Under the pieces are notes generated by a model that saw only the letters and a list, made by a program, of their open reading frames with translations, was not told the DNA's origin and made no database searches. From Pseudobdellovibrionaceae bacterium (GTDB lineage: Bacteria > Bdellovibrionota > Bdellovibrionia > Bdellovibrionales > Bdellovibrionaceae): DNA of 64,000 nt. The position numbers were made by a program, and so were the translations under genes. The stretch covers positions 1 through 64,000 of the forward strand of contig CANFQX010000002.1 in the NCBI GenBank assembly GCA_947449255.1, in the 5' to 3' direction. Below, in pieces: positions 43,412-51,845 of this stretch; the first letter of the stretch is position 1, and each line of letters begins with the position of its first letter.

Positions 43412-44200
43412 ATGAAACCCGTAAAAAATAATAGACTAAGAAACAAAAGACAACGCAATGAAGAGCCAGAAAACCATGAGCGGTGGCTGGTTTCCTATGC
43501 CGATTTCATCACCTTGCTTTTCGCTTTTTTTGTGGTGATGTACGCGACCTCAAATTCCAATGAAGACAAACAAAAGGACTTTGAGGAGTCTATCAAATCA
43601 AAATTTCATATTGTAGCTTTAACCAGCAAAGGGTCAGGCGATTCCGGTGAATCCAAAGACATTCTTGAATCCGCACTTGCAGACTTAAGCATGCCCGTCG
43701 GTCAGTTTCCAAAAAAGGGTGGTCCGGCGGAAACGGCAGACTATGTGGAAAGGTCTCTGGATAAGTCGATGGATGCGGATAAAAAGAAAGAAGCCATTCA
43801 GAATATCACTCATGATGCCATTGGCGCCCGAGTGGCACTGGCCTCCTCCTCTTTTTTTGAATCTGGTTCTGCAAAATTAAAAAGCAATGCCCTACCCACT
43901 TTAGATAAGGTGGCGGAAATCCTAAAGTCAAATAATCGACGAATCATCATTGAGGGTCACACGGATGACACGCCAATAGCGGACTCCAAATTTCCAAGCA
44001 ATTGGGAGTTGGCCGGAACCAGGGCTTCCTCAGTTGTTCGCTACCTTGTGAAGGTTCATAAAATTAATCCCAAACGTTTGGTTTCCATTTCTTATGGAGA
44101 TCAAAAACCCATCGTCGAAAATGATTCGGATGAACACAAGTCGATGAATCGCAGGATTGAAATCTTGATTGTGACTGACGACAGTAAAGCGCAGCTATGA
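43412..44200 (+). CDS. motB: Flagellar motor stator protein MotB
   Basis: The 262-residue protein has a basic N-terminus, then RWLVSYADFITLLFAFFVVM with the conserved ion-binding Asp. A linker follows, then an OmpA-type peptidoglycan-binding domain (IIIEGHTDDTPI, WELAGTRASSVVRYL, RLVSISYGDQKP, NRRIEILI). It anchors the stator to the wall. It overlaps the next gene by 4 bases. Confidence 0.93.
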   Translation: MKPVKNNRLRNKRQRNEEPENHERWLVSYADFITLLFAFFVVMYATSNSNEDKQKDFEESIKSKFHIVALTSKGSGDSGESKDILESALADLSMPVGQFPKKGGPAETADYVERSLDKSMDADKKKEAIQNITHDAIGARVALASSSFFESGSAKLKSNALPTLDKVAEILKSNNRRIIIEGHTDDTPIADSKFPSNWELAGTRASSVVRYLVKVHKINPKRLVSISYGDQKPIVENDSDEHKSMNRRIEILIVTDDSKAQL

Positions 44201-44886
44201 AGGTTTTTGAATACATAGACCCGCGAGGAAAATTTGAGCTTCGTGCGTACTCCTTAAGTGCGGGTGAATATGTTCTACCCGGCACTGAGCTTTTTCTATC
44301 TGCTCCAGAGCTTGAAATGCTAGAAAAAATTAAAAATTTTAAACGTAAAAAACAGTTTATTTATTCCAGATTCTTTTTAAAACAACGATTGAGCGAAATC
44401 CTTGCCTTAAATCCCAGCGAAATTAAATTTTCACTTCAGGGTGATGGGAAGCCGGTTCTAGATCTTGAGTCTGTTGCAAAGAAAAAATCCATTGATTTTA
44501 ATATTTCACATACTGGTGATCTTATCCTTATCGGAATCTCCGAATATGGAAAAATCGGGGTCGACATCGAGCATTTTCGACAATCCAAGCATCTGCAAAA
44601 AATAGCTGAGCGTCTTTTCTCTGCTGCTGAAAATGATCATTTGAATTCACTGCAGGATAAATCCGAAACTGTTGTTGCCTTCACAAAAATTTGGTCGGCA
44701 AAGGAAGCCCTTGTGAAAACTTTCGCTGGCGGGGTTTTAAAGCATGCTTCTGAGATTTCGATTAACGCGCAGACTTGGGGAATAGAATCTCTGCCCGCTA
44801 ATTTTGGCGAACCTGGGGATTTGGAATTGCATTTTTTTTCTGATGTTGCTGATCATGTTATTAGTTGTGGGTATTTGGGGGGGTAG
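44197..44886 (+). CDS. 4'-phosphopantetheinyl transferase superfamily protein
   Basis: The 229-residue protein has the Sfp-type motifs: IDFNISHTGDLILIGI, the magnesium-binding GVDIEH, and FTKIWSAKEALVKTF. It should load phosphopantetheine onto acyl or peptidyl carrier proteins. It is coupled to motB by ATGA, although no functional link is evident. An open frame continues in phase after its TAG stop. Confidence 0.85.
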   Translation: MKVFEYIDPRGKFELRAYSLSAGEYVLPGTELFLSAPELEMLEKIKNFKRKKQFIYSRFFLKQRLSEILALNPSEIKFSLQGDGKPVLDLESVAKKKSIDFNISHTGDLILIGISEYGKIGVDIEHFRQSKHLQKIAERLFSAAENDHLNSLQDKSETVVAFTKIWSAKEALVKTFAGGVLKHASEISINAQTWGIESLPANFGEPGDLELHFFSDVADHVISCGYLGG

Positions 44887-45108
44887 GTTGGAGAACTTAT
44901 TCTGAGTAAGAATGGAACATACAACGAAACAATACCATCTTGTGACCGCATTCTGAATTTTATAAAACCTACCCACCAAGTTTTGGATGCAGATTTAAAA
45001 AGTCTGACCACTCTAGGCGGCGAACTGGACAAGAAGTATAAAAAGAAGACACGTAAAATCCTGTTTTCACAAGAGGTCGGAAGCAAAATGGTCGAAAGCA
45101 TTGAGTGA
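44887..45108 (+). other. In-phase open stretch after the phosphopantetheinyl transferase stop
   Basis: The 73 codons directly after the TAG at 44884-44886 stay open and have protein-like content: LSKNGTYNETIPSC, then KPTHQVLDADLKSLTT and KILFSQEVGSKMVESIE, ending in TGA. There is no ATG near its beginning and no ribosome site. It may be the 3' remnant of another gene fused at a deletion point, or a readthrough extension. I favour a remnant. The bases from 45109 to 45280 hold nothing I recognise. Confidence 0.35.
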
Positions 45109-45280
45109 CATCCTTACCATCAGTTGGTTAAAGTTCTTTTTGAATAATCTTTAGCTCGATGCAACTCCGCCTAAAAAACCTTCGAAAAAATTCCCATGCC
45201 CGTAACGGCCGCTAATTTATCTTAAAAGCTAGAAATTTCAGATCGAACCATTGCACTCTGTTAGGGGCCATGGCTCTGAC

Positions 45281-45709
45281 CTATAAGGGGCCTACCAGCT
45301 TAAACTCACGATTCAACTCAAGATCACCCGGCACTGAAACTTTACCGATGTTCATATTTAGTGATTTAGCACCTCTCGCACCTTGCTCACGGCAGTCCTC
45401 CAATGTCTGAAGGCGTGACTCAGAAATCTGCTGACGGATTCCATTGAAAAGCTGATTCTTAGTTTTTACTCCGATCAATAGTGTTGACAAAGAAGAACGT
45501 AGATCTAAAATATTGAGTCATTGTTCGCGGCCCTTCGACATAAGTTGGGTCCAACTGTCAATGTCAATTCATTCCAAACCATAAAGCCCACTTTGAGAGA
45601 CAGCAGCGTCTTTAGCTCTTAAAAGCGACGGTGCTGCTGATGCAAAGACCGGCGCTGCAAGCGTTAAAGTCGTCAAAAGGGATATTGATTTTGAAAAAGT
45701 TTTGGCCAT
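45281..45709 (-). pseudogene. Exported-protein reading frame with two in-frame TGA codons
   Basis: AAGGA lies 5 bases before ATG 45709. A signal peptide (SISLLTTLTLAAPVFASA) is followed by SGLYGLE, TGA (45571-45569), 16 codons, TGA (45520-45518), then about 78 codons ending LNREFKLVGPL and TAG. All three parts are in one frame with no shift. TGA could have arisen from TGG (Trp), giving a young pseudogene. No family is recognised. It precedes no co-directional gene closely and is 24 bases from the start of the next gene's end at 45734. Confidence 0.55.
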
Positions 45710-45733
45710 AAAGGATCCTTTTTAAAATTTCTC

Positions 45734-46450
45734 TTAAACACATTCTTTCAATTTTTTAACTAGCTCCAGGGCTTTTTCTTTATCAACCTTTTTTACATCC
45801 ATAATCGCTTGAACAAGGGCTTCCTCTGAACTTCTTTTAGTTCCCAACTCAATCAATTCATCATGCTTATTGATAATTTGTGTGTAGGAGTCTCTTTCCG
45901 CTTTAGAAAATTTAGTTAAAATAACTTCTGGGAGCTCCTCAAGTTTAGTGAGCGCTGCGGTTGTGTCAGACATTTCATTTTCACTTAACATTTTAACGCC
46001 TCCACGAGATCCGCTGACAGATACATTTGCTCCCGTCAAAGAAGAGTTAGCCAATAGTTTTGCCGAAGCGCTAGCTGCAGCATCAATAGAGCTTCCTTCA
46101 GTTGGATCATTTTGTGAAATCTGGCCAGCCATTTTTTTAGCAGCTATCACAGTTGCTAAGTTTTCAAGGCGTTGTGACGAACGTGCAGAATCCGAAGAAA
46201 TGGCAATCGAAAGCGCATTGGCTTTTCCAGATGGCAAGCCAAGTTCGCTGATCAGTTTATCACGAGCAATTTTTGCCTTTTGATTGGATAAACCCTTGGC
46301 TGATGCCCCTTTTCCAAATGCAAAATCTTTAACTTGGCGAGTGTAGTCAATTAAGCTTTCGCTGACTGACTTAGCTCCTACAGCGTGTGCCGTTGACATT
46401 GAAAATGACGCAGAAATCAGGACCATACCGATAACAAATGCTTTTTTCAC
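45734..46450 (-). CDS. Exported protein of unknown function
   Basis: The 238-residue protein has a signal peptide (AFVIGMVLISASFSMSTAHA) and an otherwise helical, Ala/Ser/Lys-rich sequence, ending in VKKLKECV with a single Cys. It lies 55 bases downstream of the large exported protein at 46506 on the same strand, so the pair may be one operon. I recognise no domain. Confidence 0.72.
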   Translation of the reverse strand: MKKAFVIGMVLISASFSMSTAHAVGAKSVSESLIDYTRQVKDFAFGKGASAKGLSNQKAKIARDKLISELGLPSGKANALSIAISSDSARSSQRLENLATVIAAKKMAGQISQNDPTEGSSIDAAASASAKLLANSSLTGANVSVSGSRGGVKMLSENEMSDTTAALTKLEELPEVILTKFSKAERDSYTQIINKHDELIELGTKRSSEEALVQAIMDVKKVDKEKALELVKKLKECV

Positions 46451-46505
46451 AAGAAACTCCTTTGGTTACAACCTTGGAAACAATTTCCAGGATTGGTTAA
46501 TTAAA

Positions 46506-49304
46506 TTAATTTTTGACGGGCGAAATAAGACTTCTCATTTTTGCCAGTGTTTTTTGTACTTCATTATTAAACTTATTCTGTTGAACATTCACATTCTTAG
46601 TGTTTTGGATTTTATCCCAGCTAACAGCGTTGGCGATTTTACCAAACATGAGCATCTCTGAAGCCACCGCTTCTAAATTTCGCAAACATAAAGTCACAAC
46701 CTCTTTTTGACTGTCTGTCAATTTAAGCACCACTGTCTGCCCCTGTGCTTTATCTCCTAGGCCTAATTTGTTTGCGACGCTTGCCAGTGCTGATTGTACT
46801 TTCTCTAGCTGAGCATCAAGTTGATCATTCTCTAAATCTGAGTCGATCACTTCACGACCCTGCTTTTTAACAACCTTAATCTGTTGAAGCAGGGTTTTAA
46901 TCTGTAAAAACTCTGCTTCAACCGCTTGCAGTTCCTTGTGCGCAGGTGCCTCATTGATTATAGTTCCCAGATTTAAATTGTAGCGAGCACCAGGCTCTAC
47001 AATTTCTTGAAGAATCGAAAGGTAGGCCCGCTCTTCTTGAAACGAAGCTGTCATTACCGCATTTGAAATTGGCCCGCGATTAAATTTTGATTTTTCCACT
47101 CCTTGTGCATTTGGGTTTCCCCATATTTTCTGAACCATTCGAACCACGATGGCATCGTATGATTTAGAGAAACTATCAAAAGACCTTTGCATTTGAGTCT
47201 CTGTGTTTTGTGTCCACCACTTCTGAAAGCCGGATTCACTTTCAGATCCCAGTACGGACATCCGGGTATTATCAACCAGGTAGCTTAAAAAACCTCGGCG
47301 TTCTGTAGGACCTTGTGGATTACTCTGTGGATTGCCCGCTTGATTCTTTGTTGGCCAGATATAAATATTGTCTGGTGTGTATTTTGCGCGGCCCAAAGTA
47401 TCACATACTTGGCTGAAACTTTCAGATTCGGTTTTAAGTTGTGGAGGCAAAAACACCGCAGGAAATCCCAAAGAGGTTTTAATGATTTGCTCCCCTTTTT
47501 CAGCATCAGGTCCGCAAATCATTTGCATCAGTAAATACTCGGTCACATGAGGAGTTTGTATATTACCAACCTGTCTGTAAAAGGGCGTTCCTTTCAGGCT
47601 TGCTGCAGTAGCAGGAGCTTGTTCAAAGGATGCTAGGAATCCACGTCCTGGCTCTATTTTTGGCTCTGGATGACCTAGGTTTTTTCGTATATCAGTCAGC
47701 GCCTTCACATAAGAATTTGAATACACGATCGATTGTTGGGTTTCATTGATAGAGTAATTGAGCCAGTCCAAGCCCTCACCCATCTTCAGGCGGTCTTCTG
47801 AATTCATCAAGGATCTGATTTTAGATAAGCGAACTTTTTCATTTTCGAAAAGATCACGATACTCTTTGGTCTTTGCAAATTGATCGATCTGATCAACAAC
47901 ATCATAAACAGTATCAGCTTGCCAATTTTCAACCATTTTGGGACTTTGAAAAATAAGATCTTGGCGGTCGCTCTGTAGACCCTTGGCAATCACTCCATTC
48001 AATGGATATGACATCATTAAAGGCTTCACCACTTGTTGATTGTAGTGAACATTTCTTACTTCATTGACAAAAGAGTTATAGAACGAATAGCTCGAATTGT
48101 ACATGCTTGTCAGTTGAAAAAGATTTTCTGACCATGCCTGGTTGGCCTCTAAAACATCGGCCATGTTCATCATGCGCCAATCGGACATTTTAGTTTTAAA
48201 GTTTTTGAGCTCAGAGACAAGGGCTGGGTTGCTCGCATTCCAACGACCTGATTTTGATTGGTTCATTTCAGAATTAAGTCGCTCGTTCATTCCATTGAAG
48301 TCATTGCCATCAAAGAAATTCTTCCACGCTGCGGTGACCCTGCGATTAACCCATGAGTCGATGGAAACGAAAACCGCAATCTCCATCCCTTTAACCAGCA
48401 TCAGGCGAAGGGCCTTCAATTCAATTCCACCAGGCAGAATCATAAGTCCAATTTCAAAACCTGTTAATCTAATCACTCCAGAGACTGTGGAGACAAGTGC
48501 TCCGGCTAGTACCGAAGAAACCAACATCGAGGCGATACCAGGCGCAAACTCCCAAATCTTTTTTTGTAAAACGAAATATTCATAGGCTTTTGAGCAGGGA
48601 TCAGCATCTGCTCCAACTTTTTCTAGCTCTTCTGCAGAAACCTTACGGCCCATCATTTGTTTACCACAAGCCATCACATTTGGATCTGAAACAAACTGAG
48701 TTAAATAAGATTGAACGAAGGAGCCCACTGTCATTCCTAAATAAGGAATCATGGCATGCAGGCGGGGATTATTTGAATAGGAAGTCAAAACACTTCTGGT
48801 TACACCCTGGGAAGCCAGGAATGTATAAAAGCCGAAAACACCAACCGGAGACATCTGACTGTCGATGTGTTGTTTCATAGCCACTGGATTCTGCGAATAA
48901 TCCGTGATCAACTGACCTGCTACAACGGCACCCATTGATAAAAAGAAAATCATACTTTCTGAAGGAAGAACCTTAAGAGACTGAGTAAGGGAGCCTTTTG
49001 CCCCATTCTTGGCTTTCATCATCTCATCCACGAGAGTTCTATTTAATGATTTTGGTGAATATTTTTGCAGTTCTGCATCATCTTTGAGGGGAATCTCCAC
49101 GGCTAACTTATTGGTGCCCTTTTCAAAAATAGAAACCTTTTTTTCTGCTTCATTGAGTTTTACTTGAAAGCCCATCGGCTCCAAAGACTCTTTATATTGA
49201 TTTGCTTTGGCAGCTTCCGAAGGGGTCAAGGTACCTGCAAAGGCTGGTCCCACTGCTAAATTTAGCAGAGCTACAGTGCCTAGGATATTCTTGAGCCAAT
49301 TCAT
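46506..49304 (-). CDS. Large exported protein of unknown function
   Basis: From ATG 49304 (GGGGAG upstream) the protein has 932 residues; a longer frame to 49391 lacks a site. It has a signal peptide (ILGTVALLNLAVGPAFA), three or so hydrophobic segments in the first 350 residues (for example MIFFLSMGAVVAGQL, ASMLVSSVLAGALVSTVSG), and a long helical Gln/Asn/Lys-rich remainder. No recognised domain or catalytic motif is visible. It resembles lineage-specific envelope proteins of Bdellovibrio relatives. It is followed by the exported protein at 45734. Confidence 0.75.
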   Translation of the reverse strand: MNWLKNILGTVALLNLAVGPAFAGTLTPSEAAKANQYKESLEPMGFQVKLNEAEKKVSIFEKGTNKLAVEIPLKDDAELQKYSPKSLNRTLVDEMMKAKNGAKGSLTQSLKVLPSESMIFFLSMGAVVAGQLITDYSQNPVAMKQHIDSQMSPVGVFGFYTFLASQGVTRSVLTSYSNNPRLHAMIPYLGMTVGSFVQSYLTQFVSDPNVMACGKQMMGRKVSAEELEKVGADADPCSKAYEYFVLQKKIWEFAPGIASMLVSSVLAGALVSTVSGVIRLTGFEIGLMILPGGIELKALRLMLVKGMEIAVFVSIDSWVNRRVTAAWKNFFDGNDFNGMNERLNSEMNQSKSGRWNASNPALVSELKNFKTKMSDWRMMNMADVLEANQAWSENLFQLTSMYNSSYSFYNSFVNEVRNVHYNQQVVKPLMMSYPLNGVIAKGLQSDRQDLIFQSPKMVENWQADTVYDVVDQIDQFAKTKEYRDLFENEKVRLSKIRSLMNSEDRLKMGEGLDWLNYSINETQQSIVYSNSYVKALTDIRKNLGHPEPKIEPGRGFLASFEQAPATAASLKGTPFYRQVGNIQTPHVTEYLLMQMICGPDAEKGEQIIKTSLGFPAVFLPPQLKTESESFSQVCDTLGRAKYTPDNIYIWPTKNQAGNPQSNPQGPTERRGFLSYLVDNTRMSVLGSESESGFQKWWTQNTETQMQRSFDSFSKSYDAIVVRMVQKIWGNPNAQGVEKSKFNRGPISNAVMTASFQEERAYLSILQEIVEPGARYNLNLGTIINEAPAHKELQAVEAEFLQIKTLLQQIKVVKKQGREVIDSDLENDQLDAQLEKVQSALASVANKLGLGDKAQGQTVVLKLTDSQKEVVTLCLRNLEAVASEMLMFGKIANAVSWDKIQNTKNVNVQQNKFNNEVQKTLAKMRSLISPVKN

Positions 49305-49420
49305 AAATTCTCCCCATCGGTTTGAATCGCAGTTAGTTCTCACAACTAGGTAAAGCAAGCTTGATGCCGATAAGAATTGGCCTGAATACAATATAGATCA
49401 TTTGGCGCGAATCAAATTGA

Positions 49421-50930
49421 GACATTGCCATTTTTGGCTGCGGGGGTGGTTAGAAGTTTGACAGGGTGATCCCTCTTTCTAGAAAAAGTGGGACCTCTAT
49501 GCGTTAGTTTCTTTTTGATACATCCACTGAAGGGCGTATTTGTGGTTTAAATATCCAGATCTCTGCATGATTTTAAGGGCGAAATAGTTCATATCTTTGT
49601 AGCCATAGGCCATCCACTTTAACGTTTTAATTGCTCTATTTATTCCTTCAGACACTCCGCTTGTTAGGCGATGTTCGAAGTAGTTCCAGAACTCGTTTCT
49701 TTCCCTGACCGACATAATCCACTTCAACAAATGAAAGGCTTTAGCTTGCCATGCCCATTCATAACACTCGCTTAACATGATCTGTGCTTCTAATTTATCC
49801 TGACAATGAAACATCTTGTGAAAGTGTTCTTTTATTAATTCCATCTTAGCAATGCGTTCATTTTTCTTCATATCTTCCTCGATATGACGTCGGTCAGTTT
49901 TGCTGCGGTTTGCGGATTTTGTCAGATAAATATACTTATACTTTCCAGCTAAAAGATCGTCTTCTTTCAATGATTGTTCGCCATATTTGTCCCACTCCTT
50001 TTTCCGCTCTTCGTTGAGTGCTTCATTGAATGCCTGTACGAGATGAAACTTATCCCAAACAAGTGATGCATTGGCGCAATACTGCCTAACTCTCTCGGCA
50101 TAGCCTCTGTGCTGGTCGCAAGTGACAACTTTTATTCTTTGACAAGCTTCCTTGCCGATCATTTCAAAGAAGGAATCTAGTGCCTCTTTCCTCCGACTTT
50201 TACTTACCCAGATAACTTTATGAGTTCTTTGATCGACGATGACAGTCAGGAATAAGTCGTCTCGGCTCTCGCCTTTTTTTCGCTGAATAGGTCCTCGTGC
50301 GTAGACTTCATCGACTGAAATTTGAGTGACATCGGGTATTTGATATCCTTGAAGAAGTCTTGTTAGAATGTACTTGTCCACGGCATAACAAGACATTTTA
50401 TCAATACTATCTAATTTTGAAACTTGCAGGACTGCTGAGATTTCACTCATGCGATTGATCCACCAAGCTAGCTCCAACGTCATATGTGGACTGGTTGGAC
50501 AGATAAAGTCGATCCATTCACTTCTGGTTTTCTTGCAATGAGAACAGTGCCTTTTTTCTCGCCAAAAATTAATTGTTACAGACCAATTAAAGACCCTTAA
50601 GTGCCTTGCTCGCACCCAGTATCGATCTTTCATAATGCCAAGCTTATGAACACAGCAGGTGCAAAGCCTTATTCGGTCATCATGGGATTCTAAAATCACT
50701 TCCATATGCTCTGTGCTAAAATGTTCTTTGATATCTTTTACGGAAAATCCTTGAAATGAATTGAAACTGCGAGGAATGTATAACTGAACCTTTGCATCCA
50801 TGCTGTGAGTCCTTGTTGATTTTTTCTAGTAACTAAATCCAACCAGACTTTTTGCGGAAAATGCAGAGGTTTTTTCATTTTTAAACTCAAAATATTATTC
50901 GAAGCAAATTGAAGCTAAGGACTTTACAGG
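49421..50930. mobile_element. ISL3-family insertion sequence (ends provisional)
   Basis: A single transposase gene is bounded by the 10-base direct repeat ATCAAATTGA at 49411-49420 and 50931-50940, which would fit a target duplication although ISL3 elements usually make 8. Clear terminal inverted repeats were not found. A possible imperfect pair shares AAAAAGT (49483-49489) and ACTTTTT (50847-50853), which would place the ends further inside. The ends are therefore uncertain. Confidence 0.5.
49497..50801 (-). CDS. ISL3-family transposase
   Basis: The 434-residue protein has a Cys-rich N-terminal zinc-binding part (CTCCVHK, CSHCKKTRSEW), a helix-turn-helix region and a DDE core: SVDEVYARG, then VVTCDQHRGY, WDKFHLVQAFNEALN and the late FEHRLTSGVSEGINRAIK, which holds the Glu. 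The length and motifs fit ISL3. The frame is intact, so it could be active. It sits between exported-protein genes and the cyclophilin gene. Confidence 0.92.
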   Translation of the reverse strand: MDAKVQLYIPRSFNSFQGFSVKDIKEHFSTEHMEVILESHDDRIRLCTCCVHKLGIMKDRYWVRARHLRVFNWSVTINFWREKRHCSHCKKTRSEWIDFICPTSPHMTLELAWWINRMSEISAVLQVSKLDSIDKMSCYAVDKYILTRLLQGYQIPDVTQISVDEVYARGPIQRKKGESRDDLFLTVIVDQRTHKVIWVSKSRRKEALDSFFEMIGKEACQRIKVVTCDQHRGYAERVRQYCANASLVWDKFHLVQAFNEALNEERKKEWDKYGEQSLKEDDLLAGKYKYIYLTKSANRSKTDRRHIEEDMKKNERIAKMELIKEHFHKMFHCQDKLEAQIMLSECYEWAWQAKAFHLLKWIMSVRERNEFWNYFEHRLTSGVSEGINRAIKTLKWMAYGYKDMNYFALKIMQRSGYLNHKYALQWMYQKETNA

Positions 50931-51011
50931 ATCAAATTGAATCATCTCGATTCGGAGCGGGACTCGTCCAAGGAGGAGCTAAACTGATGGACTCATTATG
51001 AGCCGTTCAAT

Positions 51012-51044
51012 AAAAAAAGCCGTCCTTTATCCGGACGGCTTTTT
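51012..51044 (-). terminator. Bidirectional rho-independent terminator
   Basis: GCCGTCC and GGACGGC form a perfect 7-bp stem around TTTATCC, with seven A before and five T after on the plus strand. It is thus a terminator in both directions. It lies 50 bases after the cyclophilin stop codon and also isolates the insertion sequence. Confidence 0.9.
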
Positions 51045-51093
51045 ACAGCTCAAATGAAATTTAATTAAAAAGTGGGTTGTTAGATTAAAAAAT

Positions 51094-51801
51094 CTATCTC
51101 ACGATTTTAACGTGATTCACTATGATTGGCTCAGAAGGTTTGTCTTGTGAACCCGTTTTTGAATTTTCGATTGCATGAACTACGTCCATACCCTCTACAA
51201 CTTCACCAAAAACTGTGTGACGTCCATCCAACCAAGGAGTTGCAACCGTTGTTACAAAGAATTGTGAGCCATTGGTGTTTGGACCCGCATTAGCCATAGA
51301 CAAAATTCCTGGTTTATCATGCTTAGGAGCACCAGCAGTGAACTCATCTTCAAAACGGTAGCCTGGACCACCAGTGCCTGTTCCAAGTGGGCATCCACCT
51401 TGAATCATGAAATTTTTAATTACGCGATGAAATGTCAAACCATCATAAAAAGGTTTTTTTACCTTTTCTCCAGTTTTAGGCTCGGTCCATTCTTTTGTTC
51501 CTTCGGCAAGGCTAACAAAATTTTCAACCGTTTTTGTTGCTGTCTCATTGAAAAACTTAACTTTGAAATTGCCTTTATTAGTCTCGAAAATTGCAAACAT
51601 TGCAGGTCCCTTCTTAGCTTCGATAGCTTTTTTAATTTCTTTTGATTTTGTGACTTGAACAGATTTTTTGGAATCAGCCGTTGTTATTTTTGCTGCACCT
51701 TTTGTATTCTCTTCTGCATCGGCGCGGAAACTAAACGCTGCCAATAAAAAAGCAAAAAGGTAAATCCATAACACCTTTTTGATGTTGATATCTTTTGACA
51801 C
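51094..51801 (-). CDS. ppiA: Exported cyclophilin-type peptidyl-prolyl isomerase
   Basis: The 235-residue protein has an N-terminal signal ([20 protein letters not shown]), a Lys-rich linker of about 40 residues, and a cyclophilin domain with [24 protein letters not shown] and [12 protein letters not shown]. It catalyses prolyl cis-trans isomerisation of envelope or secreted proteins. The domain is of the short bacterial type. It ends before a strong terminator. PpiA naming is by location and domain only. Confidence 0.9.
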   Translation of the reverse strand: MSKDINIKKVLWIYLFAFLLAAFSFRADAEENTKGAAKITTADSKKSVQVTKSKEIKKAIEAKKGPAMFAIFETNKGNFKVKFFNETATKTVENFVSLAEGTKEWTEPKTGEKVKKPFYDGLTFHRVIKNFMIQGGCPLGTGTGGPGYRFEDEFTAGAPKHDKPGILSMANAGPNTNGSQFFVTTVATPWLDGRHTVFGEVVEGMDVVHAIENSKTGSQDKPSEPIIVNHVKIVR

Positions 51802-51845
51802 TTGGAACTCCTAATCTATCGTAATCTCATTGAAGAGAGACACTT

